This document shows positions 27,844 through 36,489 of a stretch of 64,000 nucleotides of DNA, one piece after another. Under the pieces are notes generated by a model, which searched no databases, was not told where the DNA came from, and saw only the letters and a list, made by a program, of their open reading frames with translations. Each line of letters starts with the position of its first letter. The first letter of the stretch is position 1. This DNA is from a virus, in IMG/VR virus record IMGVR_UViG_3300049596_000679, positions 1 through 64,000 of that record, one strand, 5' to 3'. The translations under genes were made by a program, and so were the position numbers.

Positions 27844-30384
27844 ATGAGTTATATATTAAAAAATACATCAGGGTTAGTTAACACTAGAATTACTGACACC
27901 GGAAGGTTAAAATTATCACAAGGTAATTTTAATATATCCTATTTCCAAATTGGGGATAGTGAAGTGTCATATAATGAATTACCAAACACTTATAATCAAT
28001 CAAATAGTGTTGTTTTAGAACCAAGTTTTAATAGTCAAAATAACGCTGGGTCTCCTGAATCAAACAAACAAAATATTAAATACCCATATTATGTTGATGA
28101 CAATAATATTAATACATATGGTATACCATTTATGGATTCTGTTATTGAACCTGTTTATAATAGAGCTCCACTAAGAGGATTTTTCACAGGTAATACAACC
28201 GCATCAACAATTAACTATAGTGCATTTATAGGATCAAAATATGTTGTCACATCCAACTATATTGTTGATATGTCAACATTAGATGGGTCAAATCAAATAA
28301 AAATAATTCAAGATATATGTGATCCAACAAATACTAACAGACCTGCAATTGGAGATTTTATTACAATATATTATGATGGTTTAGCAAAGTATGATTGTTC
28401 TTGTGATAATTTACCTACACCTACACCAACGGCAACAATAGGTACTACACCAACATTAACTAATACTCCCACTGCGTCAAATACTAATTCTGATCCGTGT
28501 GCGTCACCAACACCTACACCAACTCCATCGGCAACACCTTGTTTGACACCATCAAATAAACCTGTTTGTCCTATACCACCTGATCCATCATGTGTTAAAC
28601 CTGTTCACTCATGTTTCCCTATCTTAACTTATAGAATTATTGATATTTGTGAGAACAATGTGACTTTGGATAGGCCAACACCAAATTATATTGGTTTAAG
28701 TACGTATTGTTTTGGTAGAGTATTAGTATACCCACCGAATATGACAACAATATATGATAGTATCACACCTAGACCACATTGGGCTGATGATGTTATTAAT
28801 TTTGAATCTATTTGTGATGTTGATCAATTTGATGTTAAAGTATGGAATATGAATATTCCATGGACTGAAAGTCCTGCAGGATTAAGATCTACTGAGTATG
28901 AAGATTATACGTATTTTGGTTCTATTGATTATATTGGTAGTAAAGAATATTTTGGATACAATTCTACATCAGGACAGACTGATACAAGTTATGTGTATTA
29001 TTATAACTCATTTGATGAAATTGTTCAGGTTAAACCTGAGGAACAGAAAGCAATTGCAATTATACATTATACTAACCAAACTATCGATTTCTTCTATGGT
29101 GAGAAATTTGCGTTGGAACCATACAACAATTCAAATCCTGATGATACTACAGGACAAGCAAGAAACTTTAAATTACATATGCCAACATTAATGTGGCATA
29201 AAAATCCTGAGTGTTGTTATGGTCAAACATTTTGGGTTGATCCTCCGGGATTTGACGGAAAAGATTTATTCCAAGTTCAATATATTAAGTCAACTAAAAA
29301 TGGTGATATGAACCAACCTGGTATTCGTTATTATCATTTGTGGGACACCAATGCAAATGCAAATGGATTACCAAGTAGAGTTGGTAAAGTATTCCCTGAT
29401 AGTAAATTAATTATTATTGATGATGAGGAAATTATAGCTGCGTTATCATACAAGTCAAATAGAAATTGGACATTAACGGCACCACAGGTATCTTTAATAA
29501 CTCCTAACACTTGTGGTTTAACTACCGCAACTACTGAAGGTATTTTAACAGGTAGTAGTGAAACTATGTTTGTTACTTATAGGTTAAGTAATCCTTATAA
29601 TTTTACTAATTCATTACATTCTAACTATTATTCTAAAATACTGGGTAATAATAATGATTGTAATCCTGACACATCTAAAAATGTGGCGGTTAGATTTGGT
29701 GCTGAATTTAAATGTTTAACACAACCTGGATATAATCCTGTTACAACTACAACAACGTATTCTCCATTAACAACTACTACTACTTATCCTTTATTAACAA
29801 CGACTACAACTTATTTACCATTAACGACTACCACAACAACACATTGCCCAACTACTTGTGATACACCTAGTGGGTTCTTTGCGACTAACTTCCAAGTAAT
29901 TGCACAAAAAGTGGTAACAGGACAAAGACCTGATCCATCTAAATGGAAAGTTATTGACTACACTAGTTCGTTATCGGCAACAACAATAAATGGGTATATA
30001 ACTGAAGAAGGTTTAACTGGAACAACATTTGTTATTACCCCTGATCTTTATAATAATTCACCATATTATAATCTTAACAATTTCATCCCATTAACACCAC
30101 TTGGTACTACCACACCTAATCTTAATTTTGGTGATGAGTATTTTTTCTATGGATCTTTTGAAAGTGATATACAGGCAACAATTTATGAGATGAGGTATAA
30201 AGTAAATTTAAGTTTTGCAGAATTCCAAACCACAACAAATCCTACATGGAAAAAAGGGTCTAATTCTTATGTTACTGAGATTGCGTTACTTGATAGTAAT
30301 AAAGATGTTATGGTGGTTTCTAAAATGCAATCACCTGTGTTAAGACAAGGTATACAACAATTTGTAGTTAAGTTAGATTTGTAA
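27844..30384 (+). CDS. Large tail-fibre-like structural protein
   Basis: This 846-residue protein starts with LVNTRITDTGRLKLSQGNFN, an N-terminus I associate with virion proteins of large Bacteroidota phages, probably the part that attaches to the baseplate. A Pro/Thr linker follows near residues 193-245 (PTPTPTATIGTTPTL). A large beta-rich domain comes next. Four 9-residue TTTTTYxPL repeats lie near residues 634-669, before a C-terminal domain. I infer a fibre role from the linkers and the neighbours. It is the last + strand gene of the tail block. Confidence 0.65.
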   Translation: MSYILKNTSGLVNTRITDTGRLKLSQGNFNISYFQIGDSEVSYNELPNTYNQSNSVVLEPSFNSQNNAGSPESNKQNIKYPYYVDDNNINTYGIPFMDSVIEPVYNRAPLRGFFTGNTTASTINYSAFIGSKYVVTSNYIVDMSTLDGSNQIKIIQDICDPTNTNRPAIGDFITIYYDGLAKYDCSCDNLPTPTPTATIGTTPTLTNTPTASNTNSDPCASPTPTPTPSATPCLTPSNKPVCPIPPDPSCVKPVHSCFPILTYRIIDICENNVTLDRPTPNYIGLSTYCFGRVLVYPPNMTTIYDSITPRPHWADDVINFESICDVDQFDVKVWNMNIPWTESPAGLRSTEYEDYTYFGSIDYIGSKEYFGYNSTSGQTDTSYVYYYNSFDEIVQVKPEEQKAIAIIHYTNQTIDFFYGEKFALEPYNNSNPDDTTGQARNFKLHMPTLMWHKNPECCYGQTFWVDPPGFDGKDLFQVQYIKSTKNGDMNQPGIRYYHLWDTNANANGLPSRVGKVFPDSKLIIIDDEEIIAALSYKSNRNWTLTAPQVSLITPNTCGLTTATTEGILTGSSETMFVTYRLSNPYNFTNSLHSNYYSKILGNNNDCNPDTSKNVAVRFGAEFKCLTQPGYNPVTTTTTYSPLTTTTTYPLLTTTTTYLPLTTTTTTHCPTTCDTPSGFFATNFQVIAQKVVTGQRPDPSKWKVIDYTSSLSATTINGYITEEGLTGTTFVITPDLYNNSPYYNLNNFIPLTPLGTTTPNLNFGDEYFFYGSFESDIQATIYEMRYKVNLSFAEFQTTTNPTWKKGSNSYVTEIALLDSNKDVMVVSKMQSPVLRQGIQQFVVKLDL
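29743..29850 (+). repeat. Four tandem 27-base repeats coding for TTTTTYxPL
   Basis: Four imperfect 27-base units encode TTTTTYSPL, TTTTTYPLL, TTTTTYLPL and TTTTTTHCP. Synonymous differences between units suggest the protein repeat is maintained. It is a mucin-like linker in the fibre protein. Confidence 0.85.
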
Positions 30385-30435
30385 AAAACTTTAGTTTTAA
30401 CATCTTACTATTATATTATAATAAAACAATCTTTT

Positions 30436-31044
30436 ATGAGGACACCAATGAAAAATTCACCTAAAGTATTGGGATTAGACATCTCAACTAAAACAATAGG
30501 GTGGGCACTATTTGATATTAAAACACAAGATTTATTAGAGTTAACTCACGTATCTCCAAGACCTAAAAATAAAGATACTGAGGAAAATAAGATGTTAGAA
30601 TTAATATTAAAATCTGAAGTGTTCAAAACTAAATTAGATGATTATAAAAAATTAGGGATTGTAAGTGTTATTATTGAAGAACCATTATTAAACTCTAATA
30701 ATGTTTATACAATCCAAACTTTATTAAGATTTAATACGTTAATATGTAAAACAATTTATGATGTGTTAGGTATTGTTCCTGAATTTATTTCTACCTATAA
30801 CTCAAGAAAATTTGCGTTTCCTGAATTAGTTAAAGAAAATGATAAAAAGAAACACGTTTTATTTGGAGGACTTCCTAAGGACATTGATAAGAAAATGATC
30901 ATATGGGAGTTGGTTGCAAAAAAAGAACCTCAGATCCAATGGCAATATACAAGAAACAATACTTTAAAGAAAGAAAACTTTGACCAAACAGACGCTTATG
31001 CTTGTGTGTTAGGTTATATGAGAAGTAAGGAAATTTGGAGTTAA
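30436..31044 (+). CDS. RuvC-like Holliday junction resolvase (RNase H fold)
   Basis: This 202-residue protein has the RuvC/RNase H-fold pattern. The first-strand Asp is in VLGLDISTKTIGWALFD (D14 or nearby). A Glu pair lies in SVIIEEPLL near residue 80. The C-terminal Asp pair lies in FDQTDAYACVLGY near 185. It would cleave branched DNA before packaging, a job done by unrelated endonuclease VII (gp49) in T4. It follows the tail genes and is closed by a strong terminator. A second in-frame ATG lies 15 bases downstream of the chosen start. Confidence 0.78.
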   Translation: MRTPMKNSPKVLGLDISTKTIGWALFDIKTQDLLELTHVSPRPKNKDTEENKMLELILKSEVFKTKLDDYKKLGIVSVIIEEPLLNSNNVYTIQTLLRFNTLICKTIYDVLGIVPEFISTYNSRKFAFPELVKENDKKKHVLFGGLPKDIDKKMIIWELVAKKEPQIQWQYTRNNTLKKENFDQTDAYACVLGYMRSKEIWS

Positions 31045-31070
31045 TATTGGTCTAAATACCAATAATTAGG

Positions 31071-31098
31071 AATATCGGTTAATTAGCCGATATTTTTT
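31071..31098 (+). terminator. Rho-independent terminator after the resolvase
   Basis: AATATCGGT pairs with GCCGATATT (one G-U pair) around TAATTA, followed by TTTTTTATTTT. A further small inverted repeat, TATTGGT/ACCAATA, precedes it at about 31045-31062. It separates + strand genes from the convergent minus-strand adhesin. Confidence 0.82.
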
Positions 31099-31111
31099 TT
31101 ATTTTATATTT

Positions 31112-32791
31112 TTAATTACAAAGACCAATATTGGTAATTGTAATAAATGTTGAGAATGTTGTTGGAACCGATGATGAACATACTGTTACTGATGAATTAC
31201 CATTAATATTTTGTTGAGTTGGAGTACCAGTACTACATGGGTTATACGTAAATTTTTCAGGTTTAATATATGAGTTCTCAATCAAATAATTATAACAAGC
31301 TGATGTTGGTGTAGATGGTGTTTGGGTTGGTGTACTTGTTAATGTTGGTGTTGGTGTTGGGGTATTAATAATAACACACTGTGAACAAGATCCTTCAGAT
31401 TCAGGACCTAAAATATTTGTTAAAACTATAGTATTAACGCCAGCAATATCACTTACAAATCCATCATATACAATACAAGTAGATATACCATTAACAAATG
31501 ATTCGTATACATATCCTTTAGCTGGGGTACCACCTAAAGGGTCTAAAACAACATCTGTTGTGTAATATAAGAACCCTGTATTGCATTCTTTAAAACGTTT
31601 ACTACCATTACATATAATATAATCGTCAAACGTGTTGAATACCACAGACCCATCAAAATTACAATTATATTGTGGAGATGGGGTTGGTGTTGCAATCATT
31701 TTACCACTTGTTGCGGTAGGTGTTGGTGTTAATACATTTGCAGTTACCGATATTCCTTTACCACCACAAATTTCAGTTGCGGTTGGAGTTGGTGTTGGGG
31801 TGGGTGTTGGAGTACCTGTTACCGTTGCCGTCGGAGTTAAAGGTAATTCACAATCAAACGCCGCTTCAAATGATATTGGCTGACAGTATTGGGTTGGGGT
31901 TGGTGTTGGAATAGGACAAGATCCACCTGTAAAGAAATTATCGCATAAATCAGGACAATCTGTATTACAAGGTGATGGGCCAAATAAATAACAATCACCA
32001 TCTAATGAGTTTGACAAACACCAACGATTATCAGTTGATGAAAAATAAATATAAAAACCATTTGTTGAACCAGTCCAGAATAATTCACCATTCCACGTAC
32101 CACCACTTATATATGTGTCATCATAAATAATGTCACCTGTTGAAATACAATAAGATTCGTAAGGACAAGGACCGGGGGTTAATGTAGGTGTTGGAGTTAA
32201 AGTTTGTGTTGGAGTTGGGGTTGGGGTAGGTGTTGTACAAGCGGCATCATGAAGACTGATACATTCATCACAATCTACATTTTCTGGATCAATATAATCA
32301 CCAATAGGGTTCCAAACATATGATGGATATCCTATCTGCGGACTAACAACAGTAAAACAATTACTTTGAGTGTCATTATCCCAAACAACATATACAATAC
32401 TTCCAAGAATAAGTAACGATATTGAAGAATTTGAAGTTATTTCAAGTGTTACTCCAGCACAACATCCTGAAAGATAATATGAGAAAGATTCACTTGTTGG
32501 GGTTGGTGTTAACGTTGGAGTTGGGGTTGGTGTTGGGGTTGCAGGACAAGGGCCTGACTCTAATATTTGTCCGTCCGATTCAAAATAATAATAAATGTAA
32601 TTTTCATAATAAAAATAAAAATCGCCAATTGATGATATTGGTGTTGTACATCCTGGGTCCGAATTTACAGTGGTGCCATTAGGGAAAGGTAATGTCGCGG
32701 TATCAATGTATACTGATATTGGATCGCCACCACCAGTACATAAACCTATTGATGTTGATCCGGTATAGATGGTTATAAGAGTACAAGCCAT
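31112..32791 (-). CDS. Cys-rich adhesin with multiple Thr/Pro linkers
   Basis: This 559-residue minus-strand protein consists of small Cys-containing globular modules separated by at least five Thr/Pro linkers such as PTPTPTPTLTPTPT. The terminal module of the adhesin at 22773 has a similar style (a short domain ending in GPCP). It starts in a one-base overlap with the small SprB-like gene upstream. It is probably a tail-tip or capsid-decorating adhesin. The bead-on-string layout suggests swapping of modules by recombination between the linkers. There is no signal peptide. Confidence 0.66.
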   Translation of the reverse strand: MACTLITIYTGSTSIGLCTGGGDPISVYIDTATLPFPNGTTVNSDPGCTTPISSIGDFYFYYENYIYYYFESDGQILESGPCPATPTPTPTPTLTPTPTSESFSYYLSGCCAGVTLEITSNSSISLLILGSIVYVVWDNDTQSNCFTVVSPQIGYPSYVWNPIGDYIDPENVDCDECISLHDAACTTPTPTPTPTQTLTPTPTLTPGPCPYESYCISTGDIIYDDTYISGGTWNGELFWTGSTNGFYIYFSSTDNRWCLSNSLDGDCYLFGPSPCNTDCPDLCDNFFTGGSCPIPTPTPTQYCQPISFEAAFDCELPLTPTATVTGTPTPTPTPTPTATEICGGKGISVTANVLTPTPTATSGKMIATPTPSPQYNCNFDGSVVFNTFDDYIICNGSKRFKECNTGFLYYTTDVVLDPLGGTPAKGYVYESFVNGISTCIVYDGFVSDIAGVNTIVLTNILGPESEGSCSQCVIINTPTPTPTLTSTPTQTPSTPTSACYNYLIENSYIKPEKFTYNPCSTGTPTQQNINGNSSVTVCSSSVPTTFSTFITITNIGLCN

Positions 32792-33012
32792 TATATATTA
32801 ATATTTTCTGTTATCACACATTCATTATCATCGATCACTTTAACCACAAAACTTGTTAATGAGGAAAAAATTGATGGAATCATAAAAGAATAAGGTAAAT
32901 CTCCACTATTGATAGTTGATACATAAATACAAGTTGTGTATCCTGTATCACATACGTAAATATCATAAGGTGATATTCCGGTAATAGAAGAGATTGTGAT
33001 ATTTGTATCCAT
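32791..33012 (-). CDS. Single SprB-like repeat protein
   Basis: This 73-residue protein is essentially one SprB-like unit: ITGISPYDIYVCD, then a C-terminal VVKVIDDNECVITENI. It is translationally coupled to the downstream adhesin by a TAATG overlap. It may be an assembly partner, or a repeat split from a once longer adhesin. A TATTTAT element lies upstream on the same strand. Confidence 0.62.
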   Translation of the reverse strand: MDTNITISSITGISPYDIYVCDTGYTTCIYVSTINSGDLPYSFMIPSIFSSLTSFVVKVIDDNECVITENINI

Positions 33013-33030
33013 ATATTTTTATTCTATTGT

Positions 33031-33037
33031 ATAAATA
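33031..33037 (-). promoter_or_regulatory. TATTTAT element (minus strand) before the adhesin pair
   Basis: On the minus strand TATTTAT lies 18 bases before the ATG at 33012. It gives the adhesin pair the same element as the + strand tail genes. Confidence 0.5.
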
Positions 33038-33062
33038 TAGTGGGAATGAAAAACTTGTGAAG

Positions 33063-33093
33063 TTGATTAAATGAAATAATTCGCCTATATTAC
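33063..33093 (+). promoter_or_regulatory. Possible weak host-type promoter before primase
   Basis: TTG at 33063-33065 and TATATTAC at 33086-33093 are 20 bases apart. This matches the Bacteroidota -33/-7 spacing but has a poor -7 element (TAnnTTAC instead of TAnnTTTG). Confidence 0.35.
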
Positions 33094-33098
33094 TAAAG

Positions 33099-33998
33099 AT
33101 GGAAGAAAATGATGCTATTGTTGAATTATTGGAGGACCTTTTGGGTGACCACGGACTGCACTACCCCAATAAGGGTCAGATATCCTTCAATTGCCCCGTT
33201 TGTGATGATGATAGAAATAAACATAATTTAGAAATAAATTACGTAAATAATGTTTATAAATGTTGGTCTTGTGGTGATGTGGATGGAACTCACGGATCTT
33301 TGGGAAAACTTTTTGATAAGTACGGAAACAAGAAATTAAAGAAACTATATAATGTCTTAAAACCTGAGACGGTACAACCAAGACAAAAAAGAACAAAAAA
33401 ATTAACACTTCCTGAAGGGTTCACGTTATTTACGGAGTCAAGTCCGGTATACCCAGTAAGAAGACAAGCATATAATTATTTAAAAAGTAGGGGGATAACA
33501 GATGAAATCATTAAGAAATATAATATTGGCTTTTGCGATCGTGGTAGTCATACAGGTCGCATTATCGTCCCATCATACGATGGTAACGGAGAGTTAAATT
33601 ATTATGTTGCCCGTAGTTGGGACACAAAAAGTAAATTTAAATATAAAAACCCTGAGGCTGAGAAAGACAAGATCATCTTCAATGAAAGATTGATTGATTG
33701 GGATAAAGACATCTATTTGGTTGAGGGTGTTTTTGACGGGTTCTTCTTGGATAATTCAATTCCGATGTTAGGTAAACATATGTCGGAAATCCTATTTGAA
33801 AAAATATATATGAAATCCAAGGGGGATGTGATAATTGCTCTCGACGGTGATGCTTGGGATAACGCAATTAAACTATATCGTGAACTTAATGGGGGTGAAT
33901 TATATGAACGAATTAAAATTGTTCATTTACCTATGGACCAAGATGTTTGTGACTTAAGAGGAAATATAAACGAATACTTCGTAAAATTAAAAGATTAA
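33099..33998 (+). CDS. gp61: DNA primase (gp61/DnaG-like)
   Basis: This primase makes RNA primers for lagging-strand synthesis with the gp41 helicase. A CHC2-type zinc ribbon has C32-P-V-C35 and C55-W-S-C58. The TOPRIM core follows: LVEGVFDGFF near residue 208 gives the Glu, and IIALDGDAWD near 250 gives the DxD. At 299 residues it is slightly shorter than T4 gp61. It overlaps the next gene by one base. It is about 28 kb from the helicase gene, unlike the T4 arrangement. Confidence 0.87.
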   Translation: MEENDAIVELLEDLLGDHGLHYPNKGQISFNCPVCDDDRNKHNLEINYVNNVYKCWSCGDVDGTHGSLGKLFDKYGNKKLKKLYNVLKPETVQPRQKRTKKLTLPEGFTLFTESSPVYPVRRQAYNYLKSRGITDEIIKKYNIGFCDRGSHTGRIIVPSYDGNGELNYYVARSWDTKSKFKYKNPEAEKDKIIFNERLIDWDKDIYLVEGVFDGFFLDNSIPMLGKHMSEILFEKIYMKSKGDVIIALDGDAWDNAIKLYRELNGGELYERIKIVHLPMDQDVCDLRGNINEYFVKLKD

Positions 33999-34852
33999 TG
34001 GATTTAAAAAAAATATCTGAAGAGATCAGAGAAATCATATCAGAAAAACAAAAAGAGTTTCAATTAACATTTGAGGAGGACGCTCATAAATATACCATGT
34101 TAGACATAAATGGTAAATTGAGGGATGACTTCCCTTCTGTTTCTAAATTGATGAAATATTTCTATACGGAATTTGATTCTGAAGGAATTTCATTTAGGAA
34201 GGCGAATGGCGATCCTTATGAACAACAACGATTGTTGGAGGAATGGGCTGCCGCTGGAACATATTCCACAAACATGGGTTCTCGTGTTCACTTCTTATTA
34301 GAAAAACATACATTAGAAGAATTTGGTATTGGTAAAGAAGTAAGACAACCAATTTATGAATGTGACGCAGAACAGATAGTAAAAGGTGATACGATGGTGA
34401 TTGCGGGTAAACGATACATTGACTTAATTAAAGAACGTAATTGTATTTTACTTGATACGGAGATGGTTTTAGGTCACCCTGAATTGGGATATACGGGCCA
34501 ACCAGATAAGGTATGGTTAATTATTGGTACAAATGGTGATCTTGGTATTTTGATTACAGATTGGAAGACAAACAAACCTAAAAACTTTGAAAAGAATAAG
34601 TTTACAAAACCAATGAAACGACCATTCGAGGATTTACCTGATAATGCTCTTGGTCACTACAACACACAACTACCTTTTTATGGTAAGTTATTATTAAAGA
34701 TGTTGGAAGGTACTAAATATGAGAATATCAAACTGATGGGTTGTATTGTTGTGTTATTAACGGAAGAAAGAGAATTTGTTGAACATAGAGTAGCAAAAAA
34801 AACTATTAACACAATTCTTGAAATGGATATGAAAAAGTATTTGACAAAATAA
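33998..34852 (+). CDS. PD-(D/E)XK nuclease family protein
   Basis: This 284-residue protein has a RecB/Cas4-type nuclease core. GSRVHFLLEKH near residue 92 matches the helix that carries a conserved His. GHPELGYTGQPDKVWL near 160-175 contains the active-site Asp. ILITDWKTNKPK near 185 is the D-x-K strand. QLPFYGKLLLKML near 225 matches the Q/Y helix. Its neighbours are primase and a zinc-ribbon protein. Possible jobs are processing of recombination or packaging intermediates. It overlaps primase by one base. Confidence 0.75.
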   Translation: MDLKKISEEIREIISEKQKEFQLTFEEDAHKYTMLDINGKLRDDFPSVSKLMKYFYTEFDSEGISFRKANGDPYEQQRLLEEWAAAGTYSTNMGSRVHFLLEKHTLEEFGIGKEVRQPIYECDAEQIVKGDTMVIAGKRYIDLIKERNCILLDTEMVLGHPELGYTGQPDKVWLIIGTNGDLGILITDWKTNKPKNFEKNKFTKPMKRPFEDLPDNALGHYNTQLPFYGKLLLKMLEGTKYENIKLMGCIVVLLTEEREFVEHRVAKKTINTILEMDMKKYLTK

Positions 34853-34874
34853 ATAAAATAAACTATATTATCGT

Positions 34875-34964
34875 ATGGAATCAACAATAACACCAATTTG
34901 GTACACCAACACTAGTTGGGACGACGGAACAATTAAAATAAACGTTAAATATATAATAAAATGA
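34875..34964 (+). CDS. 29-residue coupled small ORF
   Basis: The ORF encodes MESTITPIWYTNTSWDDGT and ten further residues. Its stop overlaps the next start in an ATGA junction, and it has an ATG 22 bases after the previous stop. The chain of overlapping genes around it supports translation, but there is no independent evidence. It may be a leader peptide for the zinc-ribbon gene. Confidence 0.42.
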   Translation: MESTITPIWYTNTSWDDGTIKINVKYIIK

Positions 34965-35179
34965 GTGATGACAATATCATAAGACCTAAGATTAATCTTA
35001 GACAACAACCAACTATCATTTGTGGAGAATGTAGTTCAAAGTTTTTTAAAGAAGTAACTATGTTGAAGAAAGTGCCTAAATTATTAACAGGAAGTTCGGA
35101 AGATACAATTGTACCTTTCCCAACTTATATGTGTAATAGTTGTGGGTTCGTAAATGAAGAATTCTTAGTTTTTGAATAA
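34961..35179 (+). CDS. Small zinc-ribbon protein
   Basis: This 72-residue protein has two CxxC knuckles, IICGECSS near residue 20 and YMCNSCGF near 56, consistent with a single zinc ribbon. The function is unknown; DNA or protein binding is likely. It is linked by ATGA and TAATG overlaps to its neighbours, in a run of small co-translated genes. Confidence 0.68.
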   Translation: MSDDNIIRPKINLRQQPTIICGECSSKFFKEVTMLKKVPKLLTGSSEDTIVPFPTYMCNSCGFVNEEFLVFE

Positions 35180-35325
35180 TGGAAATCGGTAAAATGACAT
35201 TAAGTGAGGCATACCCACACCTTAGAAGTGTGGCTTTGTCTTATGGGTTAAAATTAAACAGAGTTAAGGATCTTAAATTTGCAAGGCTTATTTTGGCAAA
35301 CCTTTATAGTAGAGAATTATGTTAA
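35179..35325 (+). CDS. 48-residue small helical protein
   Basis: ATG at 35179 overlaps the preceding stop (TAATG), and the stop overlaps the next ATG by 7 bases. The product starts MEIGKMTLSEAYPHLRSVAL and is basic and helical. The double overlap and the codon use match its neighbours, so I believe it is a real gene of unknown function. Confidence 0.58.
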   Translation: MEIGKMTLSEAYPHLRSVALSYGLKLNRVKDLKFARLILANLYSRELC

Positions 35326-35567
35326 CATACAAAGAATTTTATATTTGGTTAGAGGGTTTTATGACCAATAGAGATTGGACGACGATCAAACAGGTTGATA
35401 TTGAAACTATCCAAGGCAAGATGAAAGAAGTGAAAGAAGAAAATAAATTTGGAATTGCCGAACCTTATATGGTACCAATACCTGTTAACCCACTTATAAA
35501 AATTGGGGATGTCCCGCCACCACCTTGGGATATAACTTTTAAAATAAAAGAACAATTAAATGATTAA
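35319..35567 (+). CDS. Hypothetical protein
   Basis: This 82-residue protein has no known domain. The N-terminus is aromatic (LTYKEFYIWLEGFM) and the C-terminus has a GDVPPPPWD turn. Proteins with this kind of N-terminus recur in T4-like phages, but I know no function. It overlaps the preceding small gene by 7 bases. Confidence 0.62.
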   Translation: MLTYKEFYIWLEGFMTNRDWTTIKQVDIETIQGKMKEVKEENKFGIAEPYMVPIPVNPLIKIGDVPPPPWDITFKIKEQLND

Positions 35568-35570
35568 ATT

Positions 35571-35810
35571 ATGAAAAACTTATTATCTATTATATGTTTA
35601 TTATTTATTATGACTTCATGTAAGACAAAATCTAATTGCGACGCTTACTCACAATTTTTAAAAAGACAAACGGACTCTCTTGAAACCCAAATTAAAAGTA
35701 AAAAAGATTCTATTAATCTATTAAACAATTATATAGTTTTCTTAGAAAATGAAACACAATTTTTAGGTAGTGTTCTTGCGGAGAAAGAATTTGAAGATGG
35801 TATTGAATAA
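35571..35810 (+). CDS. Small lipoprotein with coiled coil
   Basis: This 79-residue protein has a signal peptide ending in a lipobox (FIMTSC, Cys17), then a heptad-rich helix (RQTDSLETQIKSKKDSINLL). It would be a membrane-anchored lipoprotein. Small coiled-coil lipoproteins can serve as outer-membrane spanins in phage lysis, but this gene is 10 kb from the endolysin. Superinfection exclusion is another possibility. Confidence 0.62.
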   Translation: MKNLLSIICLLFIMTSCKTKSNCDAYSQFLKRQTDSLETQIKSKKDSINLLNNYIVFLENETQFLGSVLAEKEFEDGIE

Positions 35811-35840
35811 CAAATAAATTAAACAAACAAATAATTAAAA

Positions 35841-36098
35841 ATGAAAAAAAGAACACTCAACGAACTAAGACAAGAAAAAGAATATGGGTATAGGGCACCA
35901 TTAACAAATACGGAAATTAATGAGATGTCAATAACTCAACAAATTAAAATCGCATTAGAAAACTCCAACTTAAATGTTGTTGTTACACCGATTATGTTTG
36001 ACCCTAAAGAATTTATACCAGTACTGGGTGTGTTAGTAAAAAACGAAGATTCAAGTTATACTAGAAAATATACAATAACGGTTAAACCAAACAATTAA
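35841..36098 (+). CDS. Hypothetical protein
   Basis: This 85-residue protein has no recognised family. The N-terminus is basic (KKRTLNELRQEKEYGYRAPL) and the C-terminus predicts beta strands. It sits in a run of small genes between the nuclease and gp47. Confidence 0.58.
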   Translation: MKKRTLNELRQEKEYGYRAPLTNTEINEMSITQQIKIALENSNLNVVVTPIMFDPKEFIPVLGVLVKNEDSSYTRKYTITVKPNN

Positions 36099-36101
36099 AT
36101 A

Positions 36102-36476
36102 ATGAAATCAAGTATAATATTAGTCATCTTTTTGTTTTTCATTAAATTCACATCTGTATCACAGATAATAGGAACAACATATAAGCTTGATAGTATAGAA
36201 ATTGCACAATTTGATCTACCGACAGAGTTGACATGGTATAACGCTAAAAGGGAGTGTAAAGAATTAGGTAAAGGTTGGAGACTACCGACTAAAGACGAAT
36301 TAGACAAAATGTATGAGAATAAGGACCTTATAGGTAATTTTGTTAACACTAATTATTGGAGTTCTACCGATCATAATTCTGATTACGCTTGGATGCAAGT
36401 GTTTACACACAAACTTATAGCAATAACCTTAAAAGAAGGACATATTAACGCTAGGGCAGTCAAAACAATAAAATAA
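36102..36476 (+). CDS. Secreted DUF1566/Lcl-type domain protein
   Basis: This 124-residue protein has a cleavable signal peptide ending in FTSVSQ, a form common in Bacteroidota. A DUF1566-like domain follows: GKGWRLPTKDELDKMYEN near residue 55, NYWSSTDHNSDYAWMQVF near 85, and ARAVK at the end. Such domains, related to C-type-lectin-like folds, occur in Bacteroidota surface proteins. A periplasmic or surface role during infection is likely. It may be acquired from a host. Confidence 0.7.
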   Translation: MKSSIILVIFLFFIKFTSVSQIIGTTYKLDSIEIAQFDLPTELTWYNAKRECKELGKGWRLPTKDELDKMYENKDLIGNFVNTNYWSSTDHNSDYAWMQVFTHKLIAITLKEGHINARAVKTIK

Positions 36477-36489
36477 TAAAATAATAAAA

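Noticed and set aside
31632-31914. Plus-strand ORFs opposite the minus-strand adhesin.
   Set aside because: They are the Gly/Val and Leu-rich shadows of T/P-coding repeats, with no start context or neighbours.
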